From Candidatus Cloacimonadota bacterium (GTDB lineage Bacteria; Cloacimonadota; Cloacimonadia; Cloacimonadales; WRIO01): a DNA stretch of 42,010 nt. The translations under genes were made by a program, and so were the position numbers. The stretch is taken from contig JAKPKU010000181.1 of the NCBI GenBank assembly GCA_029553545.1, positions 1 to 42,010 on the forward strand, written 5' to 3'. The notes under the pieces are model-generated. The model saw only the letters and a list, made by a program, of their open reading frames with translations, was not told the origin of the DNA and did not search any database. This document shows positions 27,460-32,815 of the stretch, piece after piece; positions within the stretch are counted from its first letter, which is position 1; each line of letters starts with the position of its first letter.

Positions 27460-27981
27460 TCAGCTTTCAGTAAGATGTACTTTTGGGCTCATCTTCCTTC
27501 TATTTTTCAGCTCTTCTGCCAATGCTTCATCTTTTTTTTTGATTTTTTTTATACTTCTACCAATAGCTTTGCGAACTGCATCGTATAGCTTTGATTGGGA
27601 GGTGGGGAAACTTCTTAGTTTGAATCTTTTGCCCAAACACTCAGCAAGATACTTTTCCATTATAATAATATCTTCTTCTGTTTTAACTACCAAGTCATTT
27701 CTCCCCAAGCTCTCAAATACAGCTTTTCTTTCGATCATATTATTTAACTCTTTTCTAACTTCAGATAATGCTTTTCGATCAGTCATGGGGATTTTTGTAT
27801 CTAAAACTACCTGATGTATAGCATCTTTCTTAAGATTTTCGTCGAATTTTAGTTTGGCCTCTAATAGTTCTTCAGGTGTAAACCCTTCACCCATATTTTC
27901 CAGTAGCGTGATTAAATAAAAATCATTTTCTCGATTCAAATACCCTAAAATCTCTTTGTGGCGTTCCTTAATTTGGTCCAT
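27460..27981 (-). CDS. 173-aa protein of unknown function, related to the 137-aa protein at 30.7-31.2 kb
   Basis: Highly charged, helix-rich protein without signal peptide or membrane segment. It ends in a basic tail (GRSIKKIKKKDEALAEELKNRRK). The middle contains NMIERKAVFESLGRNDLVVKT, which matches LIERKAILMNYGKTELVKET in the - strand gene at 30747-31160; the two are thus distant paralogues in the same island. GGAG six bases before the ATG sets the start. A basic tail suggests nucleic-acid binding, but I know no family for it. It is last in a same-strand run of small genes. The 261 bases before it contain no supported feature. Confidence 0.7.
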   Translation of the reverse strand: MDQIKERHKEILGYLNRENDFYLITLLENMGEGFTPEELLEAKLKFDENLKKDAIHQVVLDTKIPMTDRKALSEVRKELNNMIERKAVFESLGRNDLVVKTEEDIIIMEKYLAECLGKRFKLRSFPTSQSKLYDAVRKAIGRSIKKIKKKDEALAEELKNRRKMSPKVHLTES

Positions 27982-28242
27982 GGTGGTCTCCTTTGTTTTA
28001 ATAAATATTGTACATTCCTATTTTAATTTAGAATTAAGCACAAAACTCAGAATAGCTCATTCAGAGTTCCATCTTACACAAAAATAAACACGATTATTAC
28101 CTATTATTACATATTTGAATGTACCTCTTATATTATATATAAAAAGAGCAAAATAACAAATAATTTTTATCTCTTTTTTTAATAATATTTGCTGATGTTG
28201 CTGTACAAACAAAACATGCGTGTTTATTATAATTAACATATT

Positions 28243-28416
28243 TTAATTATCCAATGACTCTAAAATTGTACTAATTCGCACAATGTCTTTTTCAATTCTG
28301 ATGGTACGCTCTTCAATGGAATTGACTCGATTGGTCACGTCTTTCCAAACATATCCTAAAACGGCTAAAACCACTGGTATAAGAGCAGCATTAATAAAAG
28401 CTGTATACATTGTCAT
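28243..28416 (-). CDS. 57-aa single-TM, coiled-coil small protein (holin- or XhlA-like)
   Basis: The peptide begins MTMYTAFINAALIPVVLAVL, a hydrophobic helix. A charged heptad stretch follows (VTNRVNSIEERTIRIEKDI) and it ends in SLDN. AGGAG six bases before the ATG gives a good ribosome binding site. One TM helix plus one coiled coil is the layout of small phage proteins (holin/XhlA-like) and of some membrane toxins. No lysin is nearby, so neither role is shown. It is spaced 52 bases behind the 54-aa gene. Confidence 0.65.
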   Translation of the reverse strand: MTMYTAFINAALIPVVLAVLGYVWKDVTNRVNSIEERTIRIEKDIVRISTILESLDN

Positions 28417-28468
28417 ATTATCTCCTTTCTCTGCTTATTGTTATTATTTGTATGCGTATCTTGTATTA

Positions 28469-28633
28469 TCACGTGTTATTCTCAACTAATTCTTCTAAGA
28501 TTTTGACGATTCGGTCGTCGACTTTATTTTCTGTCTTTTTTGCTATATCTTTAAATAGTGCTATTAATAGTCTTATTAGCCTATCATAGGGCAGCATGCT
28601 CAGTAAGAGTATTATATATTTGTCCATTTTCAT
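28469..28633 (-). CDS. 54-aa small protein with amphipathic N-terminal helix
   Basis: The frame starts at ATG 28633, five bases behind GGAG, and ends in TGA. The N-terminal half is hydrophobic (MKMDKYIILLLSMLPYDRLI and on to RLLIALF) and the second half is charged (KKTENKVDDRIVKILEELV). The layout resembles its 57-aa neighbour, but there is no clear sequence match. It could be a membrane-associated peptide of a small phage-like or toxin-like set. The function is unknown. Confidence 0.6.
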   Translation of the reverse strand: MKMDKYIILLLSMLPYDRLIRLLIALFKDIAKKTENKVDDRIVKILEELVENNT

Positions 28634-28656
28634 TTTGTCTCCTTTATTTTTTAATT

Positions 28657-28696
28657 GGCAGGCGGAGGATAAGCTTTTGCTCGCCTCCCGCCCGCC
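28657..28696 (-). other. GC-rich hairpin ahead of the 54-aa gene
   Basis: GGC-A-GGCGG-AGG (28657-28668) pairs with CCT-C-CCGCC-C-GCC (28684-28696) around a 15-base loop. It is strikingly G+C-rich for this window and sits about 20 bases before the ribosome binding site of the 54-aa gene. It has no T-run on the - strand. It is possibly a translational or RNA-stability control, or a separate repeat. Confidence 0.45.
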
Positions 28697-28754
28697 TTAC
28701 TTTCTGGGGTTAAGTGTCGTAGCCACTCAAAAGCAGCTAATTATTTTTACGATA

Positions 28755-29201
28755 TTAAGTGATTGGACTAATTAAATGATCACATCCTTTCAAATAAGGT
28801 AAGATCTGATTTTCCATTAAACCGCTGATAGTAGTTCCACCTATACCATCAAAATCATTTAAAGATAAACTTTCCAATGGATTACTTGACATCTTTGCTG
28901 CAGCATAACATATCTTCACAAATAATGCATATGATGTTGCCTTAAGCTTATCAGGGAAATTAATATTAAGTATCTGAGCATAAATTGTCAGATCGTTTTT
29001 AAATGCTGAATTTGCAGCCACCCATAATGTTCTGATATTCTCAGCATTCTTTTTAAATTGCTCATGTTGGTCAGTATACTTTGGTTTTGTGTAGTTCTTT
29101 GCAATACAAACGTTCCCTAAATTGTGTGAGGAGTAAACGACATCCTCTTCCTTGTCTTTACCTGAATATGCTGTGATATTCTTCTTCATGTACACTCTCA
29201 T
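28755..29201 (-). CDS. 148-aa protein of unknown function
   Basis: Soluble, mostly helical protein, no signal peptide. Segments include KPKYTDQHEQFKKNAENIR, NDLTIYAQILNINFPDKL and a glycine-containing FDGIGGTTISGLMENQI. I recognise no domain. GGAGG six bases before the ATG is strong. It is first of a same-strand run with the 54-, 57- and 173-aa genes, which share the same style of ribosome binding site. A small mobile or phage-derived module would fit, but no integrase, capsid or lysin is visible. Confidence 0.65.
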   Translation of the reverse strand: MRVYMKKNITAYSGKDKEEDVVYSSHNLGNVCIAKNYTKPKYTDQHEQFKKNAENIRTLWVAANSAFKNDLTIYAQILNINFPDKLKATSYALFVKICYAAAKMSSNPLESLSLNDFDGIGGTTISGLMENQILPYLKGCDHLISPIT

Positions 29202-29294
29202 TGTGTACCTCCTTTGATTTTATTTATTCTTCTTGCGCATGAAGTTTTTTTATATTTATTTTATTTGCTTCGGTGAATTTGGAATTATGAATTG

Positions 29295-29419
29295 TGTGAA
29301 AAAAAAACAACACCCTCTATATATATTGGCAGGACAAAACGGAGTTTTTTGAAAACTATTTTCAACTAAACCGGCAGATGCCTACTACAAGCGGGTTTAG
29401 GGGTGATTTTTTTTTCACA
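29295..29419. repeat. structured repeat element, copy 2 (long hairpin)
   Basis: The outer stem TGTG + nine A (29295-29307) pairs with nine T + CACA (29407-29419). Inside is CACCC (29311-29315) with GGGTG (29401-29405), and inside that AAACC (29368-29372) with GGTTT (29394-29398), enclosing GGC-AGAT-GCC and the block GCCTACTACAAGC. It shares its 5', middle and 3' blocks with the element at 198-345. No open frame explains it. Confidence 0.55.
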
Positions 29420-29452
29420 ACACACATTTTTTTTTAACAACACACTGTTTTG

Positions 29453-29601
29453 GTCCTCGCTTCGTTGCGGGTGAGGTACTTTTCTCCGAAAAGGTTAGGT
29501 ACTCTGACTGCGTCAGAGGTTAGGTGCTTCGACTGCGTCGAAGGTTAGGTAAAAAATCAATTGATTTTTGTTTTGCTGTAGGTAATTTCACTACGTGAAA
29601 T
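29453..29601 (+). repeat. hairpin array C
   Basis: Same order as array A: CTCGC/GCGGG, CTTTTC-TCC-GAAAAG, CTCTGAC-TGC-GTCAGAG, CTTCGAC-TGC-GTCGAAG, AAAAATCAATTGATTTTT and ATTTCAC-TAC-GTGAAAT, with GTTAGGT(A/G) linkers. Against array A the second stem exchanges an A-T pair for a T-A pair and the fourth restores a pair that is mismatched in A. The stretch from 29202 to 30746 contains no supported gene and consists largely of such repeats. Confidence 0.75.
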
Positions 29602-29611
29602 TGGAGGGAGC

Positions 29612-29700
29612 TTTTGCTTCGCTGCGGGTACCGTTTAAAAAAATCGGCAGATTTTTTTAAACGTACCCACAACTATCCTTAGTTGTGCAGCGAAGCAAAA
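29612..29700. repeat. perfect three-way-junction inverted repeat, copy 1
   Basis: Base stem TTTTGCTTCGCTGC (29612-29625) / GCAGCGAAGCAAAA (29687-29700), 14 bp. Arm 1 is GGGTA/TACCC plus CGTTTAAAAAAATC / GATTTTTTTAAACG with one bulged C and a GGCA loop (29626-29668). Arm 2 is ACAACTA-TCCT-TAGTTGT (29669-29686). The arms abut with no unpaired base at the junction. A CGAC-TTC-GTCG hairpin follows. Confidence 0.8.
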
Positions 29701-29722
29701 CGTGCGACTTCGTCGCTGACGG

Positions 29723-29848
29723 TTTTAGTCTCAACAAGTTGGTACGCGAAGGTGTTCAGATTATAGGTTTTTAGTCTCAACAAGTTGGTACGCGAAGGTG
29801 TTCAGATTATAGGTTTTTAGTCTCAACAAGTTGGTACGCGAAGGTGTA
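29723..29848 (+). repeat. 46-bp tandem repeat, about 2.7 copies
   Basis: TTTTAGTCTCAACAAGTTGG and the following CGCGAAGGTGTTCAG recur at 29727, 29773 and 29819 (first A of AGTCTC), giving a period of 46. The first two units are identical where compared, and the third breaks off after AAGGTGT. A GTACAATTA/TAATTGTAC hairpin follows directly (29847-29868). Confidence 0.85.
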
Positions 29849-29952
29849 CAATTAAGGCTAATTGTACCTACAATTAGCTGCACGTGAATTTTACTTAAGG
29901 TATTTCTTTCTGGTGAAAGAAATATATAAGGAAGCAGGTTCCTTTTAAATAA

Positions 29953-30296
29953 TCTCTCATTCCCAATAATCTGGCTTTGTAAATAAAAATAGCCTTATTT
30001 GTATATGTGCGATGGACAACTACGAACAAGCCAAAAAGAAATCTATCATTCACGATAATATGGCTTTGTAAATACAAATAGCCTTAATTGTATACGTGCG
30101 ATGGACAACTACGAACAAGCCAAAAAGAAATCTCTCATTCACGATAATCTGGCTTTGTAAATACAAATAGCCTTATTTGTATACGTGCGATGGACAACTA
30201 CGAACAAGCCAAAAAGAAATCTATCATTCACGATAATATGGCTTTGTAAATACAATTAGCCTTATTTGTATACGTGCGATGGACAACTATGAACAA
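29953..30296 (+). repeat. 89-bp tandem repeat, four copies, alternating A-B-A-B
   Basis: GATGGACAAC recurs at 30011, 30100, 30189 and 30278, an exact period of 89. Units differ at only a few positions. Most units contain the inverted repeat ATACAAATA/TATTTGTAT (reduced in the first, second and last) and an outer TGGCTT..AAGCC pairing. The junctions after copies 1 and 3 read CTATCATT..ATATGG and those before copy 1 and after copy 2 read CTCTCATT..ATCTGG, so the units alternate. Each complete unit from ATG to TAA encodes a 19-codon frame (30012-30071, 30101-30160, 30190-30249), without a clear ribosome binding site. Confidence 0.85.
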
Positions 30297-30343
30297 GTAA
30301 ATAGAGTCAATCTTCAATTTCTCGAAGTGAAATTGGAGGGAGC

Positions 30344-30433
30344 TTTTGCTTCGCTGCGGGTATCGTTTGAAAAAATCGACAGATTTTTTTTAAACGTACC
30401 CACAACTATCCTTAGTTGTGCAGCGAAGCAAAA
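30344..30433. repeat. three-way-junction inverted repeat, copy 2
   Basis: Same structure as 29612-29700: base stem 30344-30357 / 30420-30433, arm 1 30358-30401, arm 2 30402-30419. It differs from copy 1 in the bulged base (C to T), in one pair that becomes a G-T wobble, in the apical loop (G to A) and by one extra T. No difference breaks a Watson-Crick pair. Confidence 0.8.
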
Positions 30434-30456
30434 CGTGCGACTTCGTCGTAAAACCG

Positions 30457-30569
30457 GACGAGCAAAGCTCGCCCCTACGTTATTTCTTTCTGACGAGCGA
30501 AGCTCGCCCCTACATTATTTTGGTCCTCGCTTCGCTGCGGGGTAAAAATAAACCTCGCCGAAGCGAGGT
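30457..30569 (+). repeat. cluster of GACGAGC hairpins and a further array unit (D)
   Basis: Two copies of GACGAGC-(AAA/GAA)-GCTCGCCCCTAC (30457-30478 and 30492-30513, period 35) are followed by the 19-mer GTCCTCGCTTCGCTGCGGG at 30523-30541 and by ACCTCGC-CGAA-GCGAGGT (30552-30569). Repeats of the GACGAGC type occur in many unrelated bacterial genomes. The remaining 180 bases up to the next gene are A/T-rich without a feature I can name. Confidence 0.7.
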
Positions 30570-30746
30570 CTAAATAAGTTCTAAATTATATTTTCTATTA
30601 ATATTTGTGAAAAACAAAAAAACAGATTCCAGAGATATAGTAGAATCTATTTTTTCCAATAAGATTGTAGCAATCTATTTTATATAATACACTTAGTCTA
30701 TAATATAAGACAATGATAAAGTATTATATATTAATCATAAGTGAAA

Positions 30747-31160
30747 TCATTTTTTTATGATTTTGGTATTATACTTATGACTGATAAAGTACTTTGCATT
30801 TGGAAAGAAGCTTGCAATGTTCATAGAGAGGTATAATAAATGTATTAATGAATCAGTCTCTTTGACCAATTCAGTTTTGCCATAATTCATTAATATGGCT
30901 TTTCTCTCGATTAAAATATTGATTTTGCTTTTTACCTGAGACTTAAAATACTCGTCTGCAATAGGTAAAACACCACTACATACTTTTTCATAGGTGGTGA
31001 TAGCATTCCTCTTTTTAATCAGATTTTTTACAATTACACGCTTTTTGTCAGTTGGAACAAATCTGACATCCAACTGATTGATAGAGTCGCTATGACCACT
31101 ATAAAGGGTCATAATTCGACTCAAAAACTCATGGGTTTGAGCTTGGATAAGATTATTCAT
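30747..31160 (-). CDS. 137-aa protein of unknown function, related to the 173-aa protein at 27.5-28.0 kb
   Basis: Soluble, basic, mainly helical protein. The central part LIERKAILMNYGKTELVKET, with a preceding ADEYFKSQVKSKIN, aligns with the central part of the 173-aa protein. The N-terminal halves are too divergent to align by eye. GGAGG seven bases before the ATG is strong. It stands apart from its paralogue, on the far side of the repeat block. A role linked to this island is likely, but the function is unknown. Confidence 0.65.
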   Translation of the reverse strand: MNNLIQAQTHEFLSRIMTLYSGHSDSINQLDVRFVPTDKKRVIVKNLIKKRNAITTYEKVCSGVLPIADEYFKSQVKSKINILIERKAILMNYGKTELVKETDSLIHLLYLSMNIASFFPNAKYFISHKYNTKIIKK

Positions 31161-31386
31161 AATCTATCCTCCTTTGTTTATTTTTAGGCTACTTGCCTTA
31201 TACTATCCGTCCTTTCTTTCAAAACCAAAGGCAACTATAGTTCAATTTATTATCAAGTACTTAAACATCTTTCTCATACCCAAATATCTGTCAATATATT
31301 TCTATAAAAACTTTGCATTATATGAAAATTATGCGTATAGACGGCTACTGAGCTGCTTGCTTTTTTTGGCATTATGTAGATATCTC

Positions 31387-31414
31387 TTGCCAAAGTGTTT
31401 TTTTAGCCTATATT
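31387..31414 (+). promoter_or_regulatory. promoter of the UDG-like gene
   Basis: TTGCCA (31387-31392), a 16-base spacer and TATATT (31409-31414), 30 bases before the ATG. The 283-base gap between the divergent neighbours shows no other feature I can support. Confidence 0.5.
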
Positions 31415-31443
31415 ATCTCAAACGAATATAAAGGAGCTGTTTA

Positions 31444-32172
31444 ATGGTATTAGAAATAGAATTACAGGTAAAAGAAGGTGGGGAGATAGAAGTTATTACG
31501 ATAGACTTGAGCCGTATCATTAAAGAAAGTATAAGCGGTGAGGTTGTTTTGAGTAAAGATGAAGCAGAAAAAAAGATAGAAAAATCAAAAATGTTTCATT
31601 ATGATAAAGCTGTGAAAGATGATACATTATGCTTAATAAAGAAAGAAAACGGATATACTGAAATAACTGAAGATGTGAACCCTTACTATAAAACAATCGT
31701 AGTGCTCTTAGAATCGCCTCATAAGGCTGAATATACTGAAGATTTTGCACCAATAAGACCATTAAATAGCAATGATCCAAGAGTGAAATTAAAGAAAGCA
31801 TTAAAAGATATTATTAACAGTGATAATGATTTAAGTGATGGACTTTACCGAATATTATTAGTAAACCCTATACAATTTCAAACTTCAATGTACGAAATCT
31901 TTGGGTTGCCTGTTCAAGGTCGGACTGGTAAAAAAATTCGTGATAAGGTTTGGGATACATTATGGAAGCTGGATAGTATAAAAGATTGCTTGTCTGATAG
32001 ATTGAAAAAATTGGAACTTGATTTGAAAATGATTATTATATCTACCACTAAGCAATTTAGACCCGAAATTAGGACATTTTTAAATGATCGTTTTAAACAT
32101 ATAAAGACAAAAGAGATACATCATCCTTCATGTCGAGAATTATCATTAATTAAAAATGCAAAGAAAAAATAA
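31444..32172 (+). CDS. protein with uracil-DNA-glycosylase-like motifs, function unproven
   Basis: The 242-aa protein has an N-terminal strand-rich part (1-80). A block VVLLESPHKAEYT (about 86-98) stands where UDG-superfamily proteins carry their water-activating/ligand motif, and a late IHHPSCRELSLI (about 223-234) recalls the HPS-type DNA-intercalation motif. The middle has RILLVNPIQFQTSMYEI. UDG-fold proteins remove uracil from DNA or have turned into defence and modification proteins. Here the first motif lacks the classic GQDPYH, so activity is open. GGAG precedes the ATG by seven bases. It is divergent from the 137-aa gene and convergent with the transposase fragment. It could instead be an unrelated Rossmann-like enzyme. 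Confidence 0.45.
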   Translation: MVLEIELQVKEGGEIEVITIDLSRIIKESISGEVVLSKDEAEKKIEKSKMFHYDKAVKDDTLCLIKKENGYTEITEDVNPYYKTIVVLLESPHKAEYTEDFAPIRPLNSNDPRVKLKKALKDIINSDNDLSDGLYRILLVNPIQFQTSMYEIFGLPVQGRTGKKIRDKVWDTLWKLDSIKDCLSDRLKKLELDLKMIIISTTKQFRPEIRTFLNDRFKHIKTKEIHHPSCRELSLIKNAKKK

Positions 32173-32331
32173 AGCATAGAAGTTAAAGAAAAGCCACGTA
32201 AGTTGAAAAGGAGACCCAGGAGTCTTAAAAAATTCGAATAAATATCCTCCGCGTCTTAGCAGCTTATGTATGAGTCAGCTGTGCTCGTCTCATGCGATGA
32301 AGCCGCCTACGTATCAATAGGGACAGGGGAA

Positions 32332-32393
32332 TTGACACTCTTGGAGTTAGATAATTTGGGTTAGGTCGTGTCAATACACCTGCCCCTTGACAC
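32332..32393. repeat. TTGACAC inverted-repeat cluster, possible IS or REP-like end
   Basis: GTGTCAA (32368-32374) and TTGACAC (32387-32393) form an inverted repeat around a C-rich core TACACCTGCCCC. A third TTGACAC (32332-32338) follows CAGGGGAA. The group lies exactly at the 3' end of the transposase fragment and may be what is left of an element end. The 220 bases between the two flanking genes hold no other gene. Confidence 0.45.
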
Positions 32394-32723
32394 CTACTTT
32401 TTTTTCAATTTATTTACTTTAATATGATGGGTGAAGGACCTATAGCCTGCTTTTATTTCAGGGTATTTTTCAGTAAGCATCTCATATAGTCTGGTCATGC
32501 TTATCTCTGGGTCTTGTTTATAAGCCATTTTGATGAAGTCGCGGTACTGTTCAAACTCGCTTTTACGGCTCACTTTATGTGAAAAATATTGACGAGCTTC
32601 TTCGTCATCCATTCTTAAATACTTGGTGACTGTGTTTCTGTGAAAACCTGTTTTTCTCGCTATGGCACGTACAGGCATTCCTTCCATCTGTTTTAATTGC
32701 AGATACACTGCATAGCCTTTCAT
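32394..32723 (-). CDS. N-terminal fragment of an IS21-type transposase (IstA-like)
   Basis: The 109-aa frame has a homeodomain-like helix-turn-helix (MPVRAIARKTGFHRNTVTKYL) followed by the KSEFEQYRDFIKMAYKQDPE and ISMTRLYEMLTEKYPEI region. This is the typical beginning of IS21 IstA. The DDE integrase core and the IstB helper ATPase are absent: the frame stops after HHIKVNKLKKK. It is therefore a truncated remnant, or a small regulator derived from one. The start at 32723 is set by GAGGAGG just upstream; longer in-frame starts lack such a site. It lies close behind the methyltransferase gene on the same strand. Confidence 0.7.
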   Translation of the reverse strand: MKGYAVYLQLKQMEGMPVRAIARKTGFHRNTVTKYLRMDDEEARQYFSHKVSRKSEFEQYRDFIKMAYKQDPEISMTRLYEMLTEKYPEIKAGYRSFTHHIKVNKLKKK

Positions 32724-32815
32724 ACTAACCTCCTCTATGATAAACTCCATATTTTTCAAGAAGTATATGCTGAGAATTGAGACGCAATGTTTAGCTCTCA
32801 ATTCTCAGCTCTCTA

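Noticed and set aside
27377-27814. 145-aa frame on the + strand
   Set aside because: It is the reverse of the 173-aa gene and crosses hairpin array B. The - strand frame has the strong ribosome binding site and a paralogue.
28057-28239. 60-aa frame on the - strand behind the 57-aa gene
   Set aside because: No ribosome binding site and an A/T-driven composition rich in Ile, Phe and Tyr.
28283-28489. 68-aa frame on the + strand
   Set aside because: It lies opposite the 57-aa - strand gene, which has a good ribosome binding site and a sensible membrane/coil layout.
27460-29201. Prophage
   Set aside because: Only a holin-like peptide suggests it. There is no integrase, portal, capsid, tail or lysin gene in the window.
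25665-29601. Hairpin arrays as strings of intrinsic terminators
   Set aside because: Most hairpins lack a T-run, and many lie where no gene ends. Only single hairpins such as that at 27377-27398 may also terminate.
29723-30296. CRISPR array
   Set aside because: The 46- and 89-bp units are tandem and contiguous, with no unique spacers between short repeats, and there are no cas genes in the window.
30279-30545. 88-aa frame on the + strand starting in the last 89-bp repeat
   Set aside because: It runs through the three-way junction and the GACGAGC hairpins, so the protein is translated repeat DNA.
31174-31431. 85-aa frame on the + strand upstream of the UDG-like gene
   Set aside because: It overlaps the promoter and the divergent start region of the 137-aa gene, has no ribosome binding site, and its composition is driven by A/T content.
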